Assembly (NCBI GenBank): GCA_036365145.1
Contig: JAEOAD010000029.1
Coordinates: 22,429,001-22,493,000 of the forward strand
From: Orientallactaga sibirica
Taxonomy: Eukaryota; Chordata; Mammalia; Rodentia; Dipodidae
Direction: 5' to 3'
Length of the DNA: 64,000 bases
The position numbers and the translations under genes are program-made. The notes under the pieces were generated by a model. The model saw only the letters and a list, made by a program, of their open reading frames with translations, did not search any database and was not told where the DNA came from. This document shows positions 34,540 through 46,329 of this stretch, piece by piece. Position 1 is the first letter of the stretch; each line of letters starts with the position of its first letter.

Positions 34540-34915
34540 ATTTTATTTTTTATTTTAAATATATATTTTTTTATTTATATTATTCTGATTTTACATTCAT
34601 AGTATTGGTTCCATTGTCCTCCTCCCTGTCCTCCCACTTTCAAAGGGACCCTCATCAATGGGGAATGTGTGTCATGCATTGTGAGGTTAGTCAAGAGTTC
34701 TCGGGGGTATGCCCCAGTCTCTGTGCATAATGCCCCAACTTGTGACTCTAACAATCTTTCCGCCCCCTCTTCCGTGAGTTTCCCTGAGCCACATTGGGAT
34801 CATTTTAGTTCTACTTCAGTGATGAGGTTTTGGGAGCCTCTGTATCTCTGAATATCTGGCTTAGTTGGAGTTGGATGTTCTCTGTGTTTATCTCCTTCAG
34901 CCTTTTTCTGTTTGT
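34540..34915 (-). mobile_element. L1 LINE 3' UTR, antisense
   Basis: Collinear with the L1 copy at 6.9 kb: 'aagggaccctcatcaatggg', 'gtgtcatgcattgtgaggtt', 'cataatgccccaacttgtga', 'ctctaacaatctttccgccc' and 'gcttagttggagttggatgt'. The left edge is T/A-rich, as for an inverted poly(A) tail. Confidence 0.78.
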
Positions 34916-35159
34916 ACTATCAATGTTGTCTTACAATTTCTTTTAAATTATTTTGCAATGCATTTTTGTTTTGCAGAAAAGTTGCAAAAATAGTGTAAAT
35001 CCTTCATTCATTTTCCCTAATGCTAGAATCATATATAACCTTGCAAATTTACCAAAACTAAGAAACAATGTTTGTACATACCTTACTAATAAAAACATTT
35101 CATACTTTATTTGCATCTTATCAATTTTTATACTAATGTCCTTTTTAAAAAGTGCATTT

Positions 35160-35418
35160 GTGTGAGTATATGCTCATGTGTGTAAGTATGGAGGTGTACA
35201 TGTGGAAGTCAGAGGAAAATTTCAATTGTTTGTCAGGTTAGATGCTTCCTGAGCTTCCAGGTAATTCTTCTGCCTCCATCTCCCTTCTCACCCTAGGTAA
35301 GCTAATAATTACAGACACCAGTTCTATGGTGTTCAGCTTTATGTGGGTGCTGGATCTGAACTCAGGTACTCATGCTACATGACAAGTACTTTATCTGCTG
35401 CATTATCTCCCCAGCCCT
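35160..35418 (-). mobile_element. B3-like SINE
   Basis: 'tgtacatgtggaagtcagag', 'cttctgcctccatctccctt', 'gctttatgtgggtgctggat', 'ctgaactcaggtactcatgc' and 'cattatctccccagccct' form a reverse B3/B4-type SINE. Confidence 0.78.
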
Positions 35419-35419
35419 T

Positions 35420-37520
35420 AATGTCCTTTCTGGGATAGAAAAATCTAATCCAGGATTCCATAGTGTACTTAGTGCTACTGTTTTTATCTAAGAAATCAGT
35501 GTCTGAACCTATCACTCTCACTCTGTCACACCACCCTTAAAAAAATAAAATCCATACAGTGTAGTTCATTTAACTTTTTGAGTGTTGATCAAGGCACTTC
35601 CATCCATCCTTCACCAATTCTTTGTATTACAGATACCCATTTATTAAGTTTGATATATTGTTTTCCTATCACAATTGATCTCTTCCAAGTTTTATTTGTG
35701 CCAATTCCATTATATAAAAGGTCTTATTTTTTGAATGGTCAAATTTATAGCTCTTTACTAGTGGTACCTTTTAGTGCTTGAATGCTGGGGGAATTACCCA
35801 GTTTTAATGATGGAACAAGTATTTAGAATCCTTTTCCTTAGCTATGCTACTGACAAATTCCTTGCAATGGTCAAAAACACAAGCCATCAGGAGACATGGT
35901 ATTAGCAAGTGGGACTCTGCTCCTTGATTCCCCTTTTATTCCACTGGGACCAATGTTCATTTATTTATAAACATTTATTATTATCCCCAATCTGACCTGG
36001 TAATAGAGTATTTGTCCTACAGTTATAGGTAGGGAAGATTCCCAAAGTTCAATTTATTAGTCTTTCAGGAGGCATTTTAAGGACAGGTAGTATTAATTTA
36101 AGGACAGACTACTTTCCTGTATTATTCCTGTTGTGTATTTGCTATGGACTGAAGTTGAGACAAAGAGTTAACATTAGTGTTGTTTTCCACTTGGATGAAC
36201 AAAATGAGCTGGAGCCTGAGCCTGCCACCTCTGAGTTCAGCATATTGTTATTCAGCTTCCATTCAAATGCAGTTTCTTCCTTGCTCAATATCATTTTATG
36301 AAAGCATGTTACATGTCCACTGACCCCAGATAACTAAATAAATCCCAGTTTGCAGTCATCGAACTAAATCACAGTTTATATCTTTGCAAATGCATGCCCA
36401 AGATGGATTCAAGGAATTCAAAAGAAATCAACCGTTAAATCCACATATCTTATGGAATAAATGCAAGAGTGAGGAGGCTGGCTCATTGTGGCTCACACAG
36501 ACACTGACACACACACAGACATATGCAGTGATACGTTACTCGTTGTTCTGGATACATGAATGCTTAATTTTTCTTTTCTTTTGGGGATGTTTATGCAGAC
36601 TATGGACTCTGGGACACTACAGAACTGCACTTATTTTGATGCATGTATCTTTGTGATATGAACCTTATAATTTTATGCTGGTCAGATTTCCCATTTGAAT
36701 GAGGTGGTAATATCTTGCAAGTTAACAGGTACCCGAAATGGACTTTTCTGCAGTTCTTTCTGTGTATTTTCCACGGAAATCTTAAATCATGTTCACAATG
36801 AGTTTTAAAATTACTGCTTTCTCAAAGATAGGGATGAAATCCACAGGGCTTTATAAGCTGCAAAGGATAGAAATTTTTGGAAAAAAAAAAGTACAAATCA
36901 GTTCATTTTAAATGATTGGCAATCAAAAAAGATAAACCGTCATTAAATTCTAAGATCTGGAGTATTGAGCCTAAGGAAAGAAACACAAACTACCTTGGAG
37001 ATGCACAGCTGATAATGTAGTCGAGATTCTTTTTTTTTTCAGTCAATCATCCAGAACATATTAGCCTTAGGTTGCTCAAAATCAAAATAATGGCATGATG
37101 ATTGCTAAGGGACCATGATATATACGGATGTTCTAGTATTTAAATGAATACTCCACTTCTTATTTCTGAAAGCGACTATTGTTGGGTTCATCTAGAATGT
37201 GCTTTGAATATTTTGATATTCAAAGCTGGGTTCTATCTGGGAAGAAATAAATGTATATGTGTGGCAAGCCCTACACTTATGCTTCTTCATTATAAACCTA
37301 CCTCCTTGTACCATTCGTTCAAAATATATTCCCATTGAAATAAATTTGATTTTAAAGTTCTAACAGATGGATATAGAAAGACAGTATGAGACCTCAGAGC
37401 TCATCTTAGCAACTGAAAGTCTATCGTATTATTTATTTTTAATATTATCAGTCTAGGGAGAGGATTTAGTTCAAACTGGGCCTAGGGTAAAGTGAAAGAC
37501 CAAATGTGAGGTCAAACATT
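35420..37520. other. Unassigned sequence, no gene seen
   Basis: 2.1 kb without recognisable repeats. No exon-like frame could be supported. Confidence 0.4.
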
Positions 37521-37526
37521 TTGCAG

Positions 37527-37784
37527 TCTGTGTGTGTGCGCGCGTGCACGTAGATTAGAGGACAACCTTGAAGTGTTGGTTCTCTCCTTCCACCTTTTTG
37601 AGACAGGGTCTCTCTTGTTTTGCTGCTAGGAAGGCCAGACTAGCTGGTCCATGACCATGGCTCTATTCCCCTGACTCTGCCTCCAGTTGTGTTAGGCACA
37701 ATGGGATTATAGATGCGTGCTGGGGAGCCAACCTCTAGTTGGCAGACTTGCACTTTAACCACTGAGCCATCTTCATAGGCCTCA
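37527..37784 (-). mobile_element. B3/B4-like SINE
   Basis: A GTGC-rich tail, 'agattagaggacaaccttga', 'ttgagacagggtctctcttg' and 'cactttaaccactgagccat' are found in reverse order. The B1-like middle suggests a composite B4-type structure. Confidence 0.6.
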
Positions 37785-38117
37785 GACTTTTCTAAAAAGT
37801 GATTCAATTCATTCCAAGTAATGGAGTACAAATCCAGGGAGACTGGAGGTGGAATAGTTAGGACGCCTGAATTAAAGTCATGTGAATAGTAGAAGGGTGT
37901 ATAAAATAGTCTTTTACCCAAGTGCTCTCAGATTTTCTCAGGGAAGCCATTTCTAGAGATATAAATCAGAATGTCAATTCCAAATCATGCTTTCCATAAA
38001 TCATATTGTAGATTAAATGTATAAATTATTTTTTAAAAAAATATTCCTAATGAAATGATTTAGTTTCAAGGTTGGAAACTTGTTTTTACCTGTAAAAAAA
38101 AATAAAAACAAAAATAG

Positions 38118-38142
38118 TAAGTAATTAAGACTTAATTACTTA
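38118..38142. repeat. Perfect 12-bp inverted repeat, 1-nt spacer
   Basis: TAAGTAATTAAG (38118-38129), a single A, then CTTAATTACTTA (38131-38142), the exact reverse complement. It lies 6 bp from a second palindrome. Confidence 0.95.
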
Positions 38143-38148
38143 ATTAAA

Positions 38149-38171
38149 GGACCATAGAAGTTCTATGGTCC
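38149..38171. repeat. Perfect 11-bp inverted repeat, 1-nt spacer
   Basis: GGACCATAGAA (38149-38159), a single G, then TTCTATGGTCC (38161-38171), the exact reverse complement. Confidence 0.95.
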
Positions 38172-38377
38172 CTGCATGAATGTTCTGTTCTAGCTTTCAT
38201 GGGGAAGTTACCCCAGATTGTATAATTGAGCAAGACTGTGCTCAAAGAGCTTTATAGTTTAGAAATACTGAAATTTGAAATTCTCAAAATTTTCACATGA
38301 TTGTATTGTTTTTTAGATCTCCCCTATTTAAGTGAAAACATAAATTCATCTAAGAACTAAAAATAAAAATGTAAAAC

Positions 38378-38712
38378 TAGGGCTGGAGAGATGGCTTAGT
38401 TGATAAAGTACTTACTGTACAAGTGTGAGGACCTAAGATCTCATCTCCACCACCCAAGTAAATGTGTAGTCTTGGCAGCTTGTCTGTAATCTCACTACTG
38501 GAAGGGCAGAGACAGGATCGCTGGGATAAGCTGGCTGGCTAGACTATCCAAATTAGGAAGTTCTGAGTAAAGTGATAGATCCAGCCTCGATCAGTAATGT
38601 AGAAAATGATTTAGGAGGATACCCAACATTGGCTGCTCCCTCTACATGCACATACACACATGTGTAATATAGGTACCTACACACATGTGAATACATACAC
38701 ACACATACACAT
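38378..38712 (+). mobile_element. B3-like SINE, sense
   Basis: It begins 'agggctggagagatggctta' with the tRNA-like head, then 'gtgaggacctaagatctcat', 'gaagggcagagacaggatcg' and a CA-rich tail. This is the typical sense reading of a rodent B3-type SINE. Confidence 0.82.
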
Positions 38713-38714
38713 AG

Positions 38715-39795
38715 ACATGTAACCCGCTCCCCCCTCCCCAAAACTGCTTGTCAGTTGTCGGCTCATAGAAAAGCAGGCAGTGAGCTGGGTTTGGCAAGAG
38801 GTTGTGGTCTGCCCACTCTGGATTTAGACAATTCAAAGTGATTGCTCCTTCAAGTTGTTTTCTATATTAATGTAGAGATTTACCTTTCTTGTAAATTTAT
38901 AAGGAAAAAACATTAATTTTCTATTTCTTTTAAGGAATAGCATGTTATCTACTAAAAAAAAAATGGCTGTCAACTGTTTTTTCTTGTGGCAACCTGATTT
39001 ATCAGGAACATAAACACTATTTCTCTGTGCTCTCTTCCAAAATTTCAATACTAGAATCATATTTATTTGGTTTCATGTTAAAGATGCAAATGTCATAATT
39101 TGCAATGAACTATCATTAAAGATATAAGGAAATGAATGTATATTCTAGGATCTAGGGATATAGCCTTAAGCTGCCAACTTGATAAACTGTTTTTGAAATC
39201 TGGTGTTTTATGTTCAAATATGATATTAACGCTGCACTCCAAAACATCACATATCTATGTGGATTTTTGCATGCACAAACATAAATTAGTGGACAACTTG
39301 CTTTCTTCCTCTACCCATGGGATGTATGAATAATTTGTAATGATTTCTGATTACCATGCTACACAACCGGGCACAACTCAGGTTATGAAACATCAACTTG
39401 AGACACCTTAGTTGTGCACCTTTCCAAATGTGATGGCTTTAGTTCTGAAGGTGAAGGGTGAAATCCACGAGCATCCTGTTGGTGTTACATAGTAATCAGA
39501 GCAGCTCCAAATGCTTGATGCATGGCTTTTACGTGAAGCTCTAACTCCAGTCCAAGGTTTTCAGTTTTGAACTTACTATGGAGCTAAATTGTCTTGTCTG
39601 AAAATATGAAGACAGATCAGTTAGTTCTTTGGTTATAATAACAAAATTGGCAAACCTGAGAAAGGTGCTAGAAGGCATACCAAAATAAATGAAGCAATAG
39701 ATCACCTTGGCCAAGGACATAGAAACCGTGGGAAATGAACTTTTCAGGACATTTTATTGAGCAGCTATGAGACTGTTTGATTAAGAAGCCAGCAA
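38715..39795. other. Unassigned sequence, no gene seen
   Basis: No recognisable repeat or exon-like frame. Confidence 0.4.
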
Positions 39796-39799
39796 ATCA

Positions 39800-40110
39800 G
39801 GGCCTGGAGAGATGGCTCACTGAGTAAGAATACTTTCTGTGCAAGTATGTGGATATGATTTTAATCTTCAGCACCCATGTAAAAAGCCAGGCATGGTCAT
39901 GCATGCGTGTAACCCCATTGCTGATAGGGATGGAAACAGGAATAGCACTAGAATGGCATGGGATCCAGGATCACTGAGAGACTCTGTATCAGGGAAATAA
40001 GACAGAAGAGTGGTAGAGTACACTTGACATCTTCCTCATGAATAAGCTCGGGTCACACTCTCTACATCTGTACACACACACACCATAATAAAAGAAAACA
40101 AAAAAAGGAA
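39800..40110 (+). mobile_element. B3-like SINE, sense
   Basis: 'gcctggagagatggctcact', 'agcacccatgtaaaaagcca', 'ggcatggtcatgcatgcgtg', 'agagactctgtatcaggg' and a CA tail give a near full-length copy. Confidence 0.82.
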
Positions 40111-40114
40111 TATA

Positions 40115-41785
40115 ACCTATCGAATCAATTTGCATGGAATAGTACTGATGTGGAGTGTTTCTGGCTGTTCAGACCTTCCCTCTCATTCTCAAAATATCTC
40201 TGATTACATAAAGTATTCCACTGTAACCTTATTAAAGAACTCACATTCAGTATTACCTGTGCCAGTTGGTGGTTCTTGTTGTTTTTTTTTTTTTTTTCCC
40301 TTTACACTTTAGAATGTGGTTCTGTTTCTTGAGTCTAAAGCTGAACTTCATATACCAGTATCAATTCCAGATTGTTCCAGAAATATCCAGGGAGTTCTGG
40401 TTTCAAGTGTCCACTGAGAATAAAGAAGGAGGTAAACAGACCAAAGAGACACTGGGCCTCAGTCCTGCATATCTGGGAAGGGGGTTAGATTGGATGATCC
40501 TGTTGTGTTTTGGAATTTGTGAGACCCTGATTGACCTGGGCATTACTTGTTTCTCACATTCTAGAGCTCACTTTCTTCAGTCTTATCTCTGTGCCTGAGA
40601 TGACCTCCAAAAATACAACTCTCTGCAGCTCTTTCAGACTCCCCATTAACCTAGCTTGAGCCATTGATGGCCCAGTTTCTGAATTTGTGCTTTATGCTTC
40701 TCTGTCCTATAGATGTCACTAATGCCCAGTTACCTGCAGTCTCCAGTGCACCTTAAATCTTGTTCTCTTTGACTGGGCTTCTTTGTCCTATGGTGGTGTT
40801 GTGAGTTTCTGCATCAGAGCAGATGTGGGCTTCCAATTTGTCCTTCTTTTCCATCTAGGTTAGTTATCCCTTACTCTTATCTCATGATTCCCTAGGCAGA
40901 CTTCATTCCTGTATAATGTAGGGTTGTGAATTTCATTCGACAGTTTCTTTCTCCCTCACTAGTTCATTGACTTCTAGAAAGCAGAGACCATGACTTTCAC
41001 CTCTGCAAAGAGTGGAATTATACACGGAGTGCAAAGAAAATCTGAATAGTAGATAAGGCATCCACATGAGAAAGGAGTGTTATTTCTGGAAATAAAACAC
41101 AAATATGTACACAGTGGAGATGGGACATTTGTATCCAAGTTGCAGGGTCCACAATGTACCTTGCTGTTACCCATGCACACTTCTCATTTCTAAGTTAAGA
41201 TGTTACCAACATGGTCAGCACCCCTATTTTCTCTAGGAGCTTTCTTAAACAAGGTTAATATTCCTCCAGTATTTAGACAACTTTCAAGATAAGATCTTGG
41301 GATATTTGTAGAAGGCATTCCATACAAAGTCCTAGAAGACAAATGAAGACATTATGGGTTTAAAAATGTAATGAAAGTTATTTTCTCAGTTTATGAGCTT
41401 AATAGATGAATAGAAAAGTCCTAAAAATGATTATTTAAGAGTGCAGTGGTTCATGGTGGGCTTAGTGATCATCCTCTTATGAGAGGCAATTAAGTCAACT
41501 AAGCCTGTTCACAGCCTCGTCTTTGCATAGTGAATATTATTGTTTAGTTGCCTGTTTATGCCACTACATAAACAATTTTATATGCATTTGTAATTTTGCT
41601 TTCTACAGCTGTCATCATGGAATAGTTGTTCAATGAAAAGCCAGTGACACGTTAGGGTTTTTGATGTATTAAAATAGTTAAATTGAGTAGAAGTATAGCA
41701 TACCAATGAAAAATGTAGCACAGTATGGAAGTAAATGAGCTGTTAAAACTTTTTTGGTTCTTCTCCAGTAGGACCAGAATAGGAG
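40115..41785. other. Unassigned sequence, no gene seen
   Basis: Open frames of up to 110 codons around 40266-40598 begin inside a T-run and show no domain. No exon could be supported. Confidence 0.4.
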
Positions 41786-41789
41786 GGTT

Positions 41790-42139
41790 ATTATAGTTTG
41801 GATGTGAAATTTTCCCTATACAGTTATAAATTTGAACACTTAGTTCCCAACCGAAAGTGATCTTTGGAGGGATTCAGACCTTTAAGAGGTGAGTCCTGTT
41901 TAGTGGAAATTGGTCACTGGAGGCAGGATTTGAGGTTATAAGGTAGCACCATTCCCACTGTGAGCTGTCTGCTTCTTGGTCTGTTGAGCTGTGAGCAAGC
42001 CTGCTGCATGTTGCCACCACTATGAGCAGGACCATGGGTGTGCTTTCCCCACCACAGGACGGCGAGCTAAAGTAAATCCTTCCTTGTTTAAGTTGTCTCT
42101 TGTCAGGCATGTGGTCATATGTTAGGGCTATACTAAACC
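41790..42139 (+). mobile_element. MaLR-type solo LTR
   Basis: 'ttatagtttggatgtgaaat', 'gacctttaagaggtgagtcc', 'ttggtcactggaggcaggat' and the closing 'gttgtctcttgtcaggcatg' follow MaLR LTR order. Confidence 0.72.
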
Positions 42140-42144
42140 CACTT

Positions 42145-43285
42145 TGTTCCACAAAAGAGGGTCCTTGGAAAATGGGAAATTGAAGAATGTCTAGGAGAGA
42201 GTATAAGATAACATATGTGTACAATTGTGAAAACTAGTAAGCAATAAAAAATGATGTTTATGGAGAATTAAACTTAAAGTGCTGACAATATGTGAAAAGC
42301 AAAGGGAAAAGTTGCTGGAGCAGGGTGACATGGCCCTCACCAGGATAGATATGATGGCTGCGACCTAAGGGCAAACATATATAAGTGGAAACCAGATTCC
42401 ACAATTGCTCACCCACAGATTAATGAGGCCTGTCTCTGATTATGGGCAGTGATTTTTGAAAACTGTTGAGTAATGACCTAGTCTTAGATACATAGTAGGG
42501 AGGAATGTGGGGGTGGGTAGAAGAGAAGTTCAGAGAGCTGTTTTCAAACATTTATTAGGTCATGATGTGGAAACATGATTAAAGTTATTATGTGTGGTTT
42601 AGATAGGACTGCTTATCGAAAGCTTGAGGAAGGTGCACTTTAGCTCAAATTAAGCATATTTTACAGTTTTAAAATGTTTAAAGATAATTTCCAGTAAAAG
42701 AAAATTCATGAAATGCATGATTCCACCAAATAAAAGTGAACTTGGATTAAAATTTTTACTTAAACCATGAATGCGAGAAGTGCCGAGGCACCACAATCTC
42801 TTGGAAGTCAAAGGACAAACACATTCACATTTTAAAACTAGTCCCAGGTAATAGGAATCAGGTACAGCATAGTTTTCATTGAGTCAGAAAGTATTTTAGT
42901 CTTGTTTTTTTTAAGCAAAATAATACCAAAGATGAAAAATAAAGATAATCTGGGTAAATGTGACATAGGGCACATTCATAGATTAGAAAATTCAGTATTG
43001 CAAAGATTCTAGCCCTTCCCAAACTTATATATAGAGTCATAATAAAAATGTGAGCTAGCTTTCTATCAACCATGACAAACTCATTCCAAAGTTGTATGGA
43101 AATAAAACGACTTAGAATAGAGCACATTTGTGAAAGACAACAAACATGGAGGGCTCATAATGTTTGGCTTTAAGACTTTCTATCAAGTGACAGTAATCAG
43201 ATAATGGGAGGTTGTTGCAATATGTATAAATATGTATGCATTAATGGAACAGAATAAAGAATCTATTAACTATAAAAAGAGTATC
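42145..43285. other. Unassigned sequence, no gene seen
   Basis: No repeat core or exon-like frame was recognised. Confidence 0.4.
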
Positions 43286-43288
43286 AAA

Positions 43289-43388
43289 GAGGACTTGGGA
43301 TATAGCTCAGTAGCAGAGCACATGAAAGCCTTGGGTTTAATCTCCAGTAACACAATGCACACAGACACACACACACAATTAAATAAAA
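43289..43388 (+). mobile_element. ID-type SINE, sense
   Basis: 'gacttgggatatagctcagt', 'agcagagcacatgaaagcct' and 'tgggtttaatctccagtaac', then CA- and A-rich tails, form a recognisable tRNA-Ala-derived ID element with A-box and B-box remnants. Confidence 0.85.
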
Positions 43389-43465
43389 ATTATTCTCAAT
43401 TAGCAGATGTGAATTATGACACTTCCTAATTATGTGTTTTATTTATCACCAACTCCAGAAGAAAC

Positions 43466-43580
43466 CAAATTATCACATGTTGAGGATACTGCAGGAAAAG
43501 TTTATTCTTGGGTATTCCTAAGTTGCTAAAATAGAGTGAACAACTATAAAGTTCTAAGATCTTATCCTAGCACGAAGAAA
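43466..43580 (+). repeat. Local duplicated segment, copy 1
   Basis: It starts 'caaattatcacatgttgagg' and runs through 'gggtattcctaagttgc' and 'gtgaacaactataaagttct' to 'atcctagcacg'. A diverged copy in the same orientation lies at 44289. No known family was recognised. Confidence 0.7.
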
Positions 43581-43829
43581 GCCATATCCTTAACCTAAGT
43601 TCATATACCTCTTCAGATTTAACAAGTTCCTCTTCGTGGTGATGCAAGTGAAAATCCTACCCGAGTTGATGAGGTTTCCTGGGCTTCCTGTGGCCTGCAG
43701 AGATTCCCTGGTCTTTGGCTTCCAGCCGTGCGTTTCTTTTTATTCCCTTACCTGGTAAAAATCTCCTCTTCTCTGGTATCATATTAACATGGAGACAAAA
43801 CAAGCAAACAAACAAAAACACAGGGAATA

Positions 43830-44040
43830 GGCTCTGTGAGATTGGAGTGAGGTAATGGTCACCCCAAGAATGTCAAAGCTATCCACACCACAGAAAAGTC
43901 AGGAAAACCTCTGCTACTGGCTTCAGATGTCATAGCCCTGTCAACAGCTCACATTGGGGCTTTTTCCCTCCAGAACTGGGAGACAATGCCTATTGTTTTC
44001 AGCCACCTGGTGTGGTAGTTTCTTACAGGTCCCAGGAAAG
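43830..44040 (+). mobile_element. MLT1-like MaLR LTR, 3' part
   Basis: 'cttcagatgtcatagccctg', 'ctcacattggggc', 'cctccagaactgggagacaa', 'tgttttcagccacctggtgt' and 'ggtagtttcttacagg' follow the MLT1 LTR end in order. It lies between the two copies of the local duplicate. Confidence 0.62.
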
Positions 44041-44288
44041 GAATAGAGAGACACAAACTTCTCTTTCTTATGTTGGTTCATGTACTCCCTGAAAAATCCA
44101 AAGCACTCAATACATATAAGACCCCTCATCATCCTTAATTAATTTATTTTTAACCTGGCACCCTTAAATCACAAAATGAGTACAGCACCATAAACTCCTA
44201 GGAGAAAGAGATGGAACCACATCTGATTTGATGTTCCAGCTCCACCCCTAGCTAGCTAGCTGGATGACAGGGCAGTTTTCCTGTCTGT

Positions 44289-44400
44289 CAAATTATCACA
44301 TGCTAAAGATACTGTAGAAAAGCATATTCCTGGGCATTCCTGAGTTGCAAAGAAAGTGAACAACTGTAATGTTCTAGGACCGTACCCTGGCACTTTCTGG
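44289..44400 (+). repeat. Local duplicated segment, copy 2
   Basis: It starts 'caaattatcacatgctaaag' and continues 'gggcattcctgagttgc' and 'gtgaacaactgtaatgttct' to 'taccctggcac'. The two copies are about 820 bp apart. Confidence 0.7.
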
Positions 44401-44879
44401 CCAGGATAAAGATGAGAACACTAGCCTGCAGATCACACATGCTAAGTGTTCCTGGCTCAGTAATCATTACAATTTGATTCTTGTATGATTATTCTTATTA
44501 TATTAGCTCTTCCTAACTTGCCTTGCCTCTAGAGAGTTTTGTTGTATTTGCTCAAACAATTGAATTTATAATCATTGCATTTATAAAGAGAAGTCTGACT
44601 GTTTTAAGTTTTCTCTTTATGTCTTGGACATTTTAGGACTTGAAAAATTAGTGCTTTTCACTTTTATTTTTGAACTCCTACTAATTTCACAGGCTTGTTT
44701 AATCCCCCATGTTTATGACTCACCAATTCATCATCAACACAGTGCCTTTTACAGCAGTATGTGACTCAGGGAAAGCATGAACCAAGTGGCTTGGAGCATG
44801 TGAGGGTGGGAGATACTTGTGCTCAGGGTGGAGGAGGAGCCCTGTGGTTTATTTTTCCTTTGAAAAGTGGAGTATAGAG

Positions 44880-44902
44880 TTTTTTTTTTTTTTTTTTTTT
44901 TT
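44880..44902. repeat. (T)n run
   Basis: A 23-base T-run with no adjoining SINE core recognised. It may be the inverted tail of an unrecognised retrocopy lying to the right. Confidence 0.7.
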
Positions 44903-45177
44903 CTATAGACAAAGATAGCTGAACTTGTGTCTGAGTTTGATTCATTAATTCTCACTGAATTTTAAAGGTAGTTTTCCAAAATGTTCTTCATTTTACTATT
45001 GTAAGACCTGATATCAGAAAATTAGTGCCACAGCCCTCACTGTTTTGATGTGGTATCTCTCTACATATCTATCAACAATAAGAAACTGGAAGCAGGGATT
45101 GGAAATTCACTTTAACTATCAGAATTTTATAAGGGAACCTATGGCAAAATTCCTCCAGGTATTTTATTAGTTAGTAT

Positions 45178-45571
45178 TGTAGACAGCTTCACACTGCTGA
45201 GATGAACATCAAAACCAGGCACAGTTTAGGGGAGAAAGGGGTTTACTTCAAGCTTATAGATCCAGGCAGAAGTTCTATCAGTGGAAGAAGAAGCTCCTTC
45301 CATACATCCAAGCAGAGAGAAACAACCAAACAGCCAGCAAACACCAAGAGCAACAAACAGCAGGGGCCCATCCAGAGCTCAGCCGTCTTTGCATCCCTTT
45401 GGCCTGGAAATCAGATCTTCTCCCAAACACACCTTAGGACTGAACCCCTGGATCCACTTGCCCAGTCCTCCTATTCCCCCCTACCTCTCCCAGCCTGGCA
45501 GCTGGAAATCCAAGTTATAAGCTTTAATAAAATGCCCAAGTCTATGGGGGGCATATATTCAAGCTACCACA
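45178..45571 (-). mobile_element. Older solo LTR related to the element A/B family
   Basis: In reverse it opens 'tgtagacagcttcacactgc' and 'gagatgaacatcaaaaccag', then 'cacagtttaggggagaaagg' and 'gcttatagatccaggcagaa', and closes 'gcatatattcaagctaccaca'. The length of 394 bp fits the family, but the central part is different and the identity lower. No clean 5-bp target duplication was found. Confidence 0.7.
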
Positions 45572-45810
45572 GTTAGTTACTATATTTATTCCTGTGCTTT
45601 TAAAATGTTAATGCCTGCAGCAGTTGAATTTAATTATCAGAAACATTTATTATGTGAGATACTTATTCTTCATGTACATTCATGTAAATAATGTCATTAG
45701 GGAATAGGGAAGATTCATATGAGGATTATTTTTATGTCCTTTACATTATTTCCCATTAGCTTTTAGCCATGGGGTAACTTTTCTTCTTTTTCCTTTTTCT
45801 TTTTTTCTTT

Positions 45811-45920
45811 CTATATTTATTTATTTATGTGTTTAGAGAGAAAGAAAGAAGCAGAGAGAGAGAGAGAGAGAGATAGGAATGGGCATGCTAGGGCCTCCAG
45901 CTACTGCAAATGAACTCCTT
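45811..45920 (-). mobile_element. DIP-type SINE, truncated
   Basis: The tail, GA-rich block and 'gctagggcctccagctactg' are present. The tRNA-like head is missing, and a B1 takes its place. Confidence 0.75.
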
Positions 45921-45937
45921 TTGTTTGTTTGTTTGTT

Positions 45938-46075
45938 TTTTTTCCCAACGGAGGGTCTCACTCTAACCCAGCTGACCTGCAATTCATTCTGTTGTTCCAG
46001 GCTGGCCTTGAACTCCTCCTACCTCTACCTCCTGAGTGCTACTATTAAAGATGTGCACCATTACACCAGGATAAA
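45938..46075 (-). mobile_element. B1 SINE
   Basis: 'ggagggtctcactctaaccc', 'caggctggccttgaactcct' and 'ctacctcctgagtgctacta' give a reverse B1 between two DIP SINEs. Confidence 0.85.
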
Positions 46076-46087
46076 GATCTGGATTTC

Positions 46088-46328
46088 TTTTAAAAATATT
46101 GTATTCATTATTTATTTGTAAGGGGGGGAGAGAGAGAGGGAGAGAGAAAGAAAATGAATATATAAATGCATGAATATTGGTGCTCCAGGGCCTCCCTCTA
46201 CTGCAAACAAACTCCAGATACACAGGCCACCTGTGTATGTGGCTCCAGGTGGATACTGGAGAAGTGAACCTGGGCTTTCAGGCTTAGCATGCAAGTGCTG
46301 TTAACTGCTGAGCCATCTCTCCAACCCA
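46088..46328 (-). mobile_element. DIP-type SINE
   Basis: A TATTT tail, GA-rich block, 'gctccagggcctccctctac', 'acaaactccagatacacagg' and 'gagccatctctccaaccc' identify a reverse copy. Confidence 0.82.
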
Positions 46329-46329
46329 G

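Noticed and set aside
43289..43388. tRNA-like segment with A-box and B-box wording
   Set aside because: It is an ID SINE with tail, not a functional tRNA gene. The same applies to the heads of the B3-like and DIP-type SINEs.
45173..45577. Possible target duplication around the older LTR (gttag-like flanks)
   Set aside because: The flanks do not match at the exact LTR edges in a 5-bp register, so no duplication is claimed.
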